From CAZYMF01 sp964648215 (GTDB taxonomy: Bacteria > Desulfobacterota > Binatia > HRBIN30 > JACQVA1), in assembly GCA_964648215.1 (NCBI GenBank), contig CAZYMF010000094.1, positions 1-17,640 on the forward strand: a DNA stretch of 17,640 nucleotides. The letters run 5' to 3'. The notes below the pieces were generated by a model that did no database searches, was not told the origin of the DNA, and saw only the letters and a list, made by a program, of their open reading frames with translations. The position numbers and the translations under genes were made by a program. This document shows, in pieces, positions 1 through 9,014 of the stretch; the first letter of the stretch is position 1; each line of letters starts with the position of its first letter.

Positions 1-236
1 TTGATCTTGACGCCCCCGTAGTCGATGGAGGTGTTCTTGGCGAGGATGGTGATGCCGCGCTCCCGCTCGAGGGCGTTGGAGTCCATCACCCGCTCCATCA
101 CCTGCTCGTTGGCGCGAAAGATCCCGCTCTGGTGCAGCATGGCGTCGACCAGCGTGGTCTTGCCGTGATCGACGTGGGCGATGATGGCGACGTTGCGGAC
201 ATCGGTGCGGCGGGTGGTGCTCGTTTGTGTCATCAT
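1..236 (-). CDS. typA: Translational GTPase TypA/BipA, N-terminal part (runs off the window)
   Basis: This is the first 78 codons of a ribosome-associated GTPase of the EF-G/LepA superfamily. TypA/BipA binds the 70S ribosome and is known for roles in ribosome assembly and stress or cold adaptation. The visible part has the G1 P-loop AHVDHGKTT (residues 20-28), followed by MDSNALERERGITILAKNT (about 51-69), which contains the switch I threonine. The combination of QSGIFRANEQ and the MDSN..ERERGITILAKN stretch is typical of TypA rather than LepA or EF-G. Two adjacent ATGs (234-236 and 231-233) follow a GAGG that touches the first, so the second ATG has slightly better spacing. A hairpin (247-271) and an extended -10-like sequence (295-303) lie upstream. 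The C-terminus lies outside the window, so domains II-V cannot be checked. Confidence 0.93.
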   Translation of the reverse strand, partial: MMTQTSTTRRTDVRNVAIIAHVDHGKTTLVDAMLHQSGIFRANEQVMERVMDSNALERERGITILAKNTSIDYGGVKI

Positions 237-246
237 CCTCAAACAC

Positions 247-271
247 GACGGCGGCCGCGCGGGCCGCCGTC
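247..271 (-). promoter_or_regulatory. Perfect 10-bp hairpin in the typA leader
   Basis: Positions 247-256 (GACGGCGGCC) and 262-271 (GGCCGCCGTC) are perfect reverse complements around a 5-nt GCGCG loop. The stem ends 11 nt before the first typA ATG, next to the GAGG ribosome-binding sequence. No T-run follows on either strand, so an intrinsic terminator is unlikely. A structured leader that affects translation is the better reading, but this is inference. Confidence 0.5.
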
Positions 272-294
272 TCGGCTCCTGTTGGAATCCAGTC

Positions 295-303
295 ACTATA
301 ACA
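295..303 (-). promoter_or_regulatory. Extended -10-like promoter for typA
   Basis: The minus strand reads TGTTATAGT, an extended -10 (TGn) followed by TATAGT, which matches five of six consensus bases. No convincing -35 is seen 17-18 nt upstream, as is common for extended -10 promoters. The start of transcription would fall near 288, giving a leader of about 50 nt that contains the 247-271 hairpin. Confidence 0.35.
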
Positions 304-352
304 GCCGCGCCGCGTCGGCTCCAGAGGGGCCGCGGCCAGGCGACCGTCAAGA

Positions 353-387
353 GCCGCTCGGGGACGGCCCTCGTCTCCCCGAGCGGC
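353..387 (-). terminator. Possible factor-dependent terminator: 12-bp perfect inverted repeat after the alcohol dehydrogenase
   Basis: GCCGCTCGGGGA (353-364) pairs perfectly with TCCCCGAGCGGC (376-387) around an 11-nt loop. It lies between the end of the alcohol dehydrogenase gene (430) and typA. A second, weaker inverted repeat (GTGCTC 393-398 with GAGCAC 421-426, inner GGGG/CCCC) sits right after the stop codon. On the minus strand the stem is followed only by TCTTGACGG, with no U-tract, so it would be a non-canonical terminator, an mRNA 3'-end stabiliser, or simply a structured spacer. Confidence 0.4.
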
Positions 388-429
388 AAGCGGTGCTCTC
401 TGGGGACGAGCGCGCCCCGCGAGCACGCC

Positions 430-1467
430 TCACGACGATGGACGACCCGGCTCGACCAGGATCTTGGCGTGGGCGTCGGGCTTGCCGAGAGCCTCGAACG
501 CGCCGGGAACACCGCCGATCCCGACACGCCCGGTGATCGTCGGCGCCACGTCGATGCGGCCTTCGGCGATGTCCTGCAAGGTCTGCGCGAACTCCTCGGG
601 GGAGTAACCGAGGACGAACTGGACGGCCAGCTCCTTGTTGATGCCGAGCATCGGCTTGATCACGTCGTCCTCCATGCACACCCCGACGATGACGACGCGG
701 GCACCGACGGGGGCCTCGCGCATGATCTGGTGCAGCAATCCCGGCACGCCGACGCACTCGAAGACGACCGCGGGTCGCATGTTGGTCGCTTCGGCGAAGA
801 CCGCAAAGGCCGCGCGCTCGCGCGGGTCGACGACGACGTGGGCGCCCATCTTCTCCGCCAGCCCCCGGCGCAGCGGGGAGAAGTCGGCCGCCACGATCGG
901 CTCCACCCCCTTCAGCTTCAGCGCGGCGATCACCGCCAGACCGACCGGGCCGCAGCCGATCACCAGCGGCGCGTCGACGGGCTCCAGCCGGGCCTTGTTG
1001 ACCGCGTGCAGGCCGACCGCCATCGGCTCGGTCAAGGCCGCGTGCTCGGTGGCCAGGCCGTTGGGCACGGGCAGCACCAGTGCGGCGGACAGGGTCATCA
1101 GCTCTCCGTAGCCGCCGGGCGCCTCGTTCGAGTAGCCGACGCCTTCGATGCGACCGCCGCGAAAGAGCACGGGCATCGAGACGACGCGGTCGCCGGGACG
1201 GGCCGGCCCGCCGGTGTTGGCGCCGTACTCGACCACCTCGGCGCAGAACTCGTGGCCCATGACCACGTCGCGCTTGAGGTCGAGCAAGAACGGCGCCCCG
1301 GTCTCGCGGGCGACCTCCACCATCTTGTCGGCGTGCTTGAGGGCGTGCAGATCCGACCCGCAGATGCCGCAGGCCAAGGTCTTCACCAGCACCTCCCCTT
1401 CGCCCGGCTTCGGGTCGGGAACGGTATCGACGACCAGCTGGGAATTTCTCATCACGGCGGCACGCAT
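430..1467 (-). CDS. Zinc-dependent medium-chain alcohol dehydrogenase (MDR superfamily)
   Basis: This is a 345-residue cytoplasmic NAD(P)-dependent dehydrogenase. The N-terminal GroES-like catalytic domain shows the zinc ligand region CGICGSDLH (C36 as the expected catalytic cysteine, D39/H41 nearby), GHE (71-73, H72) and TEPMAVGLH (146-154, E147). The Rossmann domain begins with VIGCGPVGLAV (169-179). The four clustered cysteines of the structural zinc lobe are absent: the segment around 85-115 has none. It therefore resembles the MDR subgroup with only the catalytic zinc. The substrate cannot be read from the sequence; a secondary alcohol, polyol or hydroxyacyl derivative is possible. AAGGAG precedes the ATG by about 9 nt. 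The gene lies 86 nt downstream of the acyl-CoA dehydrogenase on the same strand, so a shared transcript is likely, with a small 6-bp hairpin between them. Confidence 0.9.
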   Translation of the reverse strand: MRAAVMRNSQLVVDTVPDPKPGEGEVLVKTLACGICGSDLHALKHADKMVEVARETGAPFLLDLKRDVVMGHEFCAEVVEYGANTGGPARPGDRVVSMPVLFRGGRIEGVGYSNEAPGGYGELMTLSAALVLPVPNGLATEHAALTEPMAVGLHAVNKARLEPVDAPLVIGCGPVGLAVIAALKLKGVEPIVAADFSPLRRGLAEKMGAHVVVDPRERAAFAVFAEATNMRPAVVFECVGVPGLLHQIMREAPVGARVVIVGVCMEDDVIKPMLGINKELAVQFVLGYSPEEFAQTLQDIAEGRIDVAPTITGRVGIGGVPGAFEALGKPDAHAKILVEPGRPSS

Positions 1468-1517
1468 CGACGAGGTCTCCTTTCCGCAGGCGGCGTTCCA
1501 GCACTAGGGAGTCGGTC

Positions 1518-1535
1518 CGGCGCAGTCAAGCGCCG
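1518..1535 (-). repeat. Short hairpin between the acyl-CoA and alcohol dehydrogenase genes
   Basis: CGGCGC (1518-1523) and GCGCCG (1530-1535) form a 6-bp perfect stem with an AGTCAA loop in the 86-nt spacer. It is too weak and lacks a T-run to call a terminator. At most it would modulate the transcript level of the downstream gene. Confidence 0.25.
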
Positions 1536-1553
1536 TGCTGCACGGTCGTCGCC

Positions 1554-3275
1554 TCACAGGCCGAGAATGCAATCGTAGCGCTTGATGCGCGAAGCATCGC
1601 CGCTGCTGATGCGGCGGGCGTTCATCTCGACCGCCAGCATGTGACGGTGAATGAAGGCGGCGGCGAGGCAATGCTTCTCCTGCGACATTCCGGACTGCAG
1701 CAGCAGCTCGGCGGCGACCACGACGTCGATCGCCATTTCGCACACCCGCTTGGCGTTGAGCAGGGCGTACTGCGGGTCGTCCATGAGGGCCGGCAGCGAT
1801 TGATCGATCCAGGCGATCCCGTCGCCGACGGCCTTCACCAGGTCGGGGTACTGCGCTTGCAGGCCGTCGAGCTCGCCGCGAATGGCATCCAGCGTCGCCA
1901 TCAGGGCGCCCTTGCCCATCTCCTTGAGCGCGAAGCTGGCCTGGATCTCGGAGGTGCCCTCGTAGATCGTCGTGATGATCGAGTCCGAGTGATAGTGCCC
2001 CGCCGCCGATTCGGCCATGTAGCCGATGCCGCCGTGGACCTGGATACCCTTGCGCGTCACGTCATTGCTGATCTCGGTCGCGTAGTACTTGCACAGGGGC
2101 GTGAAGAAGCGGATCAGCCGGGTGTTGCCCTCGAGCTCCTCTTGCAGTGCGGCGCGCTCGGCGTCGGCCTGGCCCCGCTCCGACTCCAGGTAGATCCGGA
2201 TGGCCTCGGTCACGTCGATCAAGGCACAGGTCCGGTACAGCAGCGCGCGCGCCGCCTGGATGTTGATGGCCATCAGCGTCAGGAGAGATTTCACCAGCGG
2301 CTGCTCGATGATCGGAGCCCCGAACTGCACCCGTTCGGCGGCGTACTGGCGCGCCTGGCGGAAGGCGGCCTCGGCCACGCCGATCGCCTGCGCCGCGACT
2401 CCGAGGCGAGCGTGATTCATGAGATCCAGCATGGCGCGGAATCCGCCGCCCTCCTGCCCGAGCAGGAAGGCCTCCGCGTGATCGAACTCGACCACACAGG
2501 TGGGCGAGCCGTGGATACCCATCTTGGTTTCGACCCGTCCGACGCGCACGGCGTTGCGAGCTCCGTCGGGGAGGGTGACGGGGCACAGCAACAGGCTCAA
2601 GCCGTTGGTCGTGCCCTTGGACTGCGCGAAGGTCTCGCCATCGCGCGCCAGCACCAGATGAACGTCGGCGCCGCCGTTGGTGATGAAGATCTTCTCCCCG
2701 TCGAGAAACCAGCGTCCGCTCTCCGCCGTCACCCGCGTGTTGATGCCGCCGAGGTCGGAGCCCGCCTGCGGCTCGGTGAGATCCATGCACCCTTGCAGCT
2801 CGCCGCTGGCGAAGCGCGGCAGGTAGCGTTGCTTGATCTCGTCCGAGCCGTACTTCTCGATGTCCTGCGCGGCCCCCGCCTGCAGACCGACGATGGTCAT
2901 CAGGCTCGAGTCGGCCCGCGACAGCATCTCGAGGAACGCGCAGTTGATCACCATCGGCAGCCCGTACCCGTTGTAGGTCGGGCTCAACGTCAGGCAGAGC
3001 AGGCCCGCCGAGCGCAGCCGATCGTAGCCCGCGGCGATGTGCGGCGGGACGGTCACGCGGCCGTCGGTCAGCCCCACCTCCTCGTGCCAGTGATCACGGG
3101 CACCGTCCTCGATGTCCGCGCAGACCTCGGCGGCGCTTTGCAGCACCGCCTTGTAGGTTTCGACCTCTTCGGCTGCGTTCACGTCACCACCGCGGCGGAG
3201 CCGAAAGACACGCTCCCAATCGACGCGGTGATCGATGAACAGCGCCATGTCCCGGTTGAAGAATTCCCTCGCCAT
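1554..3275 (-). CDS. Acyl-CoA dehydrogenase, long DmdC-like form
   Basis: This is a 573-residue FAD flavoenzyme that would introduce an alpha-beta double bond into an acyl-CoA. Family landmarks are present: the FAD/substrate loop CMDLTEPQAGSDLGG (163-177), IFITNGG (196-202), KMGIHGSPTCVVEFD (251-265), QVHGGIGYM (412-420), and YEGTSEIQ (438-445) with E439 as the expected catalytic base. The length is well above the roughly 380 residues of classical short-chain enzymes because of an N-terminal extension and a C-terminal domain after about 455. This matches the group that includes 3-methylmercaptopropionyl-CoA dehydrogenase (DmdC). The true substrate is unknown. The start is firm: AGGAGGGTGAC directly precedes the ATG at 3273-3275. 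The open frame continues far upstream only because of GC-rich codon bias. It is divergent from the response regulator gene and probably co-transcribed with the alcohol dehydrogenase. Confidence 0.94.
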   Translation of the reverse strand: MAREFFNRDMALFIDHRVDWERVFRLRRGGDVNAAEEVETYKAVLQSAAEVCADIEDGARDHWHEEVGLTDGRVTVPPHIAAGYDRLRSAGLLCLTLSPTYNGYGLPMVINCAFLEMLSRADSSLMTIVGLQAGAAQDIEKYGSDEIKQRYLPRFASGELQGCMDLTEPQAGSDLGGINTRVTAESGRWFLDGEKIFITNGGADVHLVLARDGETFAQSKGTTNGLSLLLCPVTLPDGARNAVRVGRVETKMGIHGSPTCVVEFDHAEAFLLGQEGGGFRAMLDLMNHARLGVAAQAIGVAEAAFRQARQYAAERVQFGAPIIEQPLVKSLLTLMAINIQAARALLYRTCALIDVTEAIRIYLESERGQADAERAALQEELEGNTRLIRFFTPLCKYYATEISNDVTRKGIQVHGGIGYMAESAAGHYHSDSIITTIYEGTSEIQASFALKEMGKGALMATLDAIRGELDGLQAQYPDLVKAVGDGIAWIDQSLPALMDDPQYALLNAKRVCEMAIDVVVAAELLLQSGMSQEKHCLAAAFIHRHMLAVEMNARRISSGDASRIKRYDCILGL

Positions 3276-3318
3276 GTCACCCTCCTGGTGTCGGCTCGCG
3301 CGCGGATCGGACGGGTTA

Positions 3319-3327
3319 AGGATAGCA
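3319..3327 (-). promoter_or_regulatory. Extended -10-like promoter for the acyl-CoA dehydrogenase
   Basis: The minus strand reads TGCTATCCT, an extended -10 (TGn plus TATCCT, 4 of 6 consensus bases), 43 nt before the ATG at 3275. No clear -35 is seen. The divergent spacer (3276-3413) is short and must also hold the regulator gene's promoter. Confidence 0.28.
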
Positions 3328-3413
3328 GGATCATCGGCCGCCGGAACGCCCCCTGGGAGCTTTGGCAAGTCAGTCGGCAATGCAGTATGACGGAGTCGGT
3401 GAGAACAGCCGCG

Positions 3414-5141
<1,728 letters not shown>

Positions 5142-5298
5142 CTCTGTCTCAGCGAGACGCGCACGAGACGACGATGAAACAGCGGCCAGGCGACGACCCC
5201 CGCGCGGGCTTCGGCCGGGCGTCAGACATCGGCGCTAGCTGCTCGGAAAGGTTGCGCTATCGCGGCTCCACCGGGGCGCGACGTCGGCGCCGCCGGCT

Positions 5299-5317
5299 TG
5301 GCACGGGGCATGCCCCG
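5299..5317 (+). promoter_or_regulatory. Sigma-54-like -24/-12 sequence overlapping a 14-bp palindrome
   Basis: TGGCACG (5299-5305) is followed after 4 nt by ATGC (5310-5313). The invariant GG and GC are separated by the required 10 nt, so the -24 element is exact and the -12 element differs from TTGC by one base. The same bases form CGGGGCATGCCCCG (5304-5317), a perfect 14-bp palindrome that could instead be an operator. Transcription would start near 5325, only about 4 nt before the kinase ATG at 5329. That is awkward for this start codon and lowers confidence. Confidence 0.38.
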
Positions 5318-5328
5318 ATGAGGCCGGG

Positions 5329-8300
5329 ATGGCCCAGCTGAACCAGGCAGGAGCGCTGCCGTCCGCCGGCGACGAGTCGCTGCAGCTGCTGATCGAGCGC
5401 GTGCACATCGCGCTCGCCATCGTCCTGGTCTCCAACGCGATGTTCGCGCTCGCCGACCTGCAGTTTGCCCATCCGCGGATCCTGGCCCTCTTTCTCCTCA
5501 AGATCGGGCAGGTCGCCGCCGTGGTGGTCGCCTACCTGCTGCTACGCCTGCATCGCACGCGAGCCTGGACCATCGCCGTCACGCTGGTGACTCTGACCGT
5601 CGTCTATGGGATGACCGGGGCCTCGGGCGCGCTTTCCGAGGACGCGGCGACGACGCCCATTCTCTGCATCACCTTGACGATGGGCGCGGCCACCCTTCTG
5701 CCCTGGGGGATCCTGGCGCAGCTTCTGGCCACGATTGCCGCCGGGCTGGGCGTCCTCTGGAACCAGTTTCTGGTCCACGGCAATCTCGATTCGGTGACCA
5801 CCTATCCGGCGGTTGCCTTCAGCGTCGCCCTCGGCGTGTCGGTGTTCATCGCCTACGAGTTCGAGCGCCACCGAGTGGCGCTCGCGCGCGAGAACAGCGA
5901 GCGCCAGCGTGCCCTGAAGGTGCTGGGCGAGAGCGAAGAACGCTTCCGCTCGCTGAGCGCCTCGGCACCTCTCGGCATCTTTCAGACCGACATCGAAGGC
6001 CGCTGCGTCTACGTCAACACCCGCTGGCAGCAGCACTCCGGCCTCGGTCTGGAGCAGAGTCTGGGAGACGGCTGGACGCGCGCGTTCCACCCCGAAGACC
6101 GTTCGGCGGTGCTGTCCGACTGGCAGGCCTGCGTGCGCCAGGGTGGCGAGTTCTCGCGCGAGTTTCGGCTCATCACGCCCCGGGGCGAGGTGCGCTGGGT
6201 GCAGGCGCTGGCGGCGCCGGTGCGCTCCGATGCCGGCGAGGTCATCGGATACGTCGGCACCGACGAGGACATCACCGACCGCAAGCACACCGAGCAACAG
6301 CTGCGCGAGTCGCAACGTTTCCTGCGGTCCACCCTCGATGCCCTGTCCGCGCACATCGCCATTCTCGACGACGCGGGCACGATCATCGCCGTCAATCAGG
6401 CATGGCGCACCTTCGCCGAGAACAACGACCTCCGCGGCGCGGCGCACGGCCTCGGGAGCAACTACCTGCAGGTGTGCGAAGCCGCCGCGGGCGACTGCGC
6501 CGCCGAAGCGCCCGCCGTCGCCCGCGGCATCCGCGACGTCATGGCCGGCGGCTGCGACAGCTTTCAGCTCGAGTACCCCTGCCACTCGTCCGACGAGCAG
6601 CGTTGGTTCATCGCACGGGTGACGCGATTCGAAGGTCCCGGGCCGGTGCGCGTCGTCGTGGCACACGAGGACATCAGCGACCGCAAGCGCGGGGAGCAGC
6701 AGCTGGCCGTGGCGCGCGACCAGGCCCTCGAGGCCACTCGGCTCAAGTCCGACTTCCTGGCCACGATGAGTCACGAGATCCGCACGCCGCTGAACGGCAT
6801 CATCGGCATGACCGGGCTGCTGCTCGATACGCCTCTGGCCCCGCAACAACGGGACTACGCGGAGACGGTGAGAAGCTCGGGCGAGGCCTTGCTGGCGATC
6901 ATCAACGACATCCTCGACTTCTCGAAGATCGAAGCCGGCCGGCTCGAGCTCGAGCTGGTCGACTTCGACCCGCGCCGGATGGTCGAGGACGTGGTCGACC
7001 TGTTCGCCGAGCCGGCGCAGCGCAAGGGCCTGGAGCTGGCCTCGTTGGTGTACCACGACGTCCCGCAGTCGTTGCGCGGCGACCCCGGTCGCCTGCGCCA
7101 GATCCTGATCAACATGATCGCCAACGCCGTCAAATTCACCGAGCGCGGCGAGGTGGTGCTGCGCGCCACGCGGGGGGCGGAGAACGCAGACTCGTTGGTC
7201 GTTCGCTTCGAGGTCGCCGACACCGGCATCGGCATCCCGGCCGAGACGCGCGCGCGATTGTTCCAACCGTTCTCGCAGGCCGATGTCTCGACCACGCGGC
7301 GCTACGGCGGCACCGGGCTCGGTCTGGCCATCTGCAAGCAGCTGACCGCGCTGATGGGCGGGGAGATCGGCGTCGACAGCGCTGTCGGCCAGGGCAGTCG
7401 CTTCTGGTTCACCGCGCGTCTCGGCACACTGCAGGCGACCGGCGAAGAGCACACCCAGCCTCCCGCGCTGCAAGGCCTCCGCGTCCTCATCGTCGATGAC
7501 AACGCCACCAATCGGATCATTCTCCGCCAGCAGCTCGCCGGCTGGAGCATGCACAGTGACAGCGCCGAGAGCGCGGCCGAGGCGCTCGACCTGCTGCGCC
7601 GCGCCGGCGACGCGGGCCAGCGCTACGACCTGGCGATCCTCGACATGCAGATGCCCGCCACCGACGGGCTCACGCTCGCCGAGGCGATCAGCGCCGACCC
7701 CGGCCTTGCCCCCCTGCGGCTCGTCCTGCTCACCTCGCTCGGTCAGCCCGAAGACGCGGCGCGCACGCGGGCGGCGGGAATCTCCGCCTGCCTGACCAAG
7801 CCGGTGCGCCAGAGCGAGCTGCACGACTGCCTGGTCTCGGTCTTGCGCAACCCGGCCCGCCCCGCGACCGACCCCGCCGCGGCCAACGTCACCCCGAGGG
7901 CGAAGGCCGAGACGCTGCGCCTGCGGCCGCGGATCCTGGTTGCCGAGGACAACGCGGTCAACCAGAAGGTCACCGTCCACATGCTGGAGAAGCTCGGCTA
8001 CCGCGCCAACGTCGCCGCCAACGGCATCGAGGCCGTCGAGGCGCTGGAGCAAATTCCCTACGCGATGGTGTTGATGGACTGCCGCATGCCGGAAATGGAT
8101 GGCTTCGAGGCCACCAGACGAATTCGCGACCGCGAGCAGGGGGGCGGGGGCCGCATTCCGATCATCGCCATGACGGCAAACGCCATGCAGGGCGACCGCG
8201 AGCGCTGTCTCGCCGCCGGCATGGACGACTACGTCAGCAAGCCGGTACGCCTGGAGGATCTGGCAGCGGCGGTGTCCCGCCACACCTCCCGCGCCGGCGA

Positions 8301-8688
8301 GTTGCGGCCGTTGCCTGCCAGAGCCGAGCCAACGGCCGGCGACGCCGTGGTCGACGCCGCCGAGCTTGTCGATCGCCTCGACGGCAACGTGGTCCTGCTC
8401 GACAAGGTCATACGTCTCTTCCTCGACGATTGCCCGCGTCTACTCGCGCAGGCGCGGGAGGCGATGGCGCGGGGCGATTGCGCCCAGCTCGAACACGCCG
8501 CCCACACCATCAAGGGGGCGGCCGCCAACCTCTCCGCCAAGCGCGCCGTCGCCGCGGCCCGCCGGCTCGAGGTCCTGGTGGGTCGAGGTGACCTGGTCGC
8601 CGCGCCCGCTGCCTGCGCCGACCTCGAAAGCGAATTGGCGGCCCTCGCCCCGGCTTTGCACGCCCTGGTCGAGCGTCGCCCTGCCTGA
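5329..8688 (+). CDS. Membrane hybrid histidine kinase with two PAS, two receivers and Hpt
   Basis: This 1119-residue sensor kinase carries a whole phosphorelay in one chain. About six hydrophobic segments lie between residues 23 and 177 (roughly 23-43, 50-72, 80-97, 109-125, 127-146, 160-177), with short loops and no large periplasmic domain. A PAS/PAC unit follows at about 203-318 (ending DEDITDRK) and a second at about 328-453 (ending HEDISDRK). HisKA has H482 in SHEIRTPLNG. The ATPase domain has the N-box NMIANAVKFT (595-604), DTGIGIP (631-637) and GGTGLGLAI (660-668). Receiver 1 (about 717-840) has D772 and K824; receiver 2 (about 867-985) has D917 in MDCRMPEMDG and K971. The C-terminal Hpt has H1059 in HTIKGAAANLSA. 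GAGG precedes the ATG by about 7 nt. It follows the sigma-54 regulator on the same strand, so the two may be partners, but its own receivers could also signal elsewhere. Confidence 0.95.
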   Translation: MAQLNQAGALPSAGDESLQLLIERVHIALAIVLVSNAMFALADLQFAHPRILALFLLKIGQVAAVVVAYLLLRLHRTRAWTIAVTLVTLTVVYGMTGASGALSEDAATTPILCITLTMGAATLLPWGILAQLLATIAAGLGVLWNQFLVHGNLDSVTTYPAVAFSVALGVSVFIAYEFERHRVALARENSERQRALKVLGESEERFRSLSASAPLGIFQTDIEGRCVYVNTRWQQHSGLGLEQSLGDGWTRAFHPEDRSAVLSDWQACVRQGGEFSREFRLITPRGEVRWVQALAAPVRSDAGEVIGYVGTDEDITDRKHTEQQLRESQRFLRSTLDALSAHIAILDDAGTIIAVNQAWRTFAENNDLRGAAHGLGSNYLQVCEAAAGDCAAEAPAVARGIRDVMAGGCDSFQLEYPCHSSDEQRWFIARVTRFEGPGPVRVVVAHEDISDRKRGEQQLAVARDQALEATRLKSDFLATMSHEIRTPLNGIIGMTGLLLDTPLAPQQRDYAETVRSSGEALLAIINDILDFSKIEAGRLELELVDFDPRRMVEDVVDLFAEPAQRKGLELASLVYHDVPQSLRGDPGRLRQILINMIANAVKFTERGEVVLRATRGAENADSLVVRFEVADTGIGIPAETRARLFQPFSQADVSTTRRYGGTGLGLAICKQLTALMGGEIGVDSAVGQGSRFWFTARLGTLQATGEEHTQPPALQGLRVLIVDDNATNRIILRQQLAGWSMHSDSAESAAEALDLLRRAGDAGQRYDLAILDMQMPATDGLTLAEAISADPGLAPLRLVLLTSLGQPEDAARTRAAGISACLTKPVRQSELHDCLVSVLRNPARPATDPAAANVTPRAKAETLRLRPRILVAEDNAVNQKVTVHMLEKLGYRANVAANGIEAVEALEQIPYAMVLMDCRMPEMDGFEATRRIRDREQGGGGRIPIIAMTANAMQGDRERCLAAGMDDYVSKPVRLEDLAAAVSRHTSRAGELRPLPARAEPTAGDAVVDAAELVDRLDGNVVLLDKVIRLFLDDCPRLLAQAREAMARGDCAQLEHAAHTIKGAAANLSAKRAVAAARRLEVLVGRGDLVAAPAACADLESELAALAPALHALVERRPA

Positions 8689-8740
8689 GGTGCACCCGCT
8701 TTTCCAGTGGTCGTCCGTCCCGGCGACCGCGAGCTGCTGC

Positions 8741-8764
8741 CGAGCCGCGCCGGGAAGCGGCTCG
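8741..8764. repeat. 8-bp perfect hairpin after the histidine kinase
   Basis: CGAGCCGC (8741-8748) pairs with GCGGCTCG (8757-8764) around the loop GCCGGGAA. It begins 52 nt after the kinase stop codon. It may stabilise or end the kinase transcript, but no T-run follows, so it is not called an intrinsic terminator. Confidence 0.35.
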
Positions 8765-8768
8765 CGGC

Positions 8769-8796
8769 TTGACATCGCTGGAATTATGACCATTCT
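8769..8796 (+). promoter_or_regulatory. Weak sigma-70-like promoter candidate
   Basis: TTGACA (8769-8774) is an exact -35 box. The best -10 at a 16-nt spacer is CATTCT (8791-8796), which matches only three of six consensus bases and lies in the left arm of an inverted repeat (8790-8820). If real, binding to that repeat would block the promoter. The long distance to the ATG (about 240 nt) weakens the call. Confidence 0.2.
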
Positions 8797-8820
8797 GGCG
8801 GCGCAGCATTACCGGAATGG
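8790..8820. repeat. Inverted repeat CCATTCTGG / CCGGAATGG
   Basis: The 9-base arms (8790-8798 and 8812-8820) match at eight of nine positions, and the ninth would be a G-U pair in RNA. The spacer is 13 nt. It could be an operator or an RNA hairpin; no T-run follows. Confidence 0.35.
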
Positions 8821-8880
8821 GAGTCGTGTTGGCCATCCGTTCCGCCCTCTTGGTGGCGAGCACGCGCTTCGATTGAGAAC

Positions 8881-8903
8881 GACGATGCGTCATCGACGAT
8901 GAC
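8881..8903. promoter_or_regulatory. Operator-like overlapping palindromes
   Basis: GTCATCG-A-CGATGAC (8889-8903) is a perfect 7-1-7 palindrome. It overlaps a second palindrome, CGATG-CGT-CATCG (8883-8895), so the motif GACGATG occurs twice directly (8881-8887, 8895-8901) and once inverted. Such layered symmetry is typical of a dimeric regulator site. No cognate regulator is evident. Confidence 0.35.
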
Positions 8904-9014
8904 CCGAAGGACGGCGCGACATCTACTGGACACCTTGCGTCTTCTGCTCACGTTGGACGCCCGATTGGATCGCGCCGGGCCGGCCGTCAACGCAGCCGGC
9001 TCGCCTCGCAAGGT

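Noticed and set aside
3362..3384. TTGGCA followed by GGCAATGC as a sigma-54 promoter of the regulator gene
   Set aside because: The GG and GC are not at the required 10-nt spacing (off by one), so it does not fit the sigma-54 rule.
1641..3413. Upstream extension of the response regulator frame
   Set aside because: It is antisense to the acyl-CoA dehydrogenase and adds no recognisable domain before the receiver.
5146..5158. GTCTC-AGC-GAGAC inverted repeat after the response regulator gene
   Set aside because: A 5-bp stem with a 3-nt loop and no T-run is too weak for a terminator and likely by chance.
5542..8283. A 913-residue open frame on the minus strand across the histidine kinase
   Set aside because: It is antisense to a gene with complete kinase, receiver and Hpt motifs. 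Its translation is low-complexity and has no family features, as expected from GC-rich codon phase.
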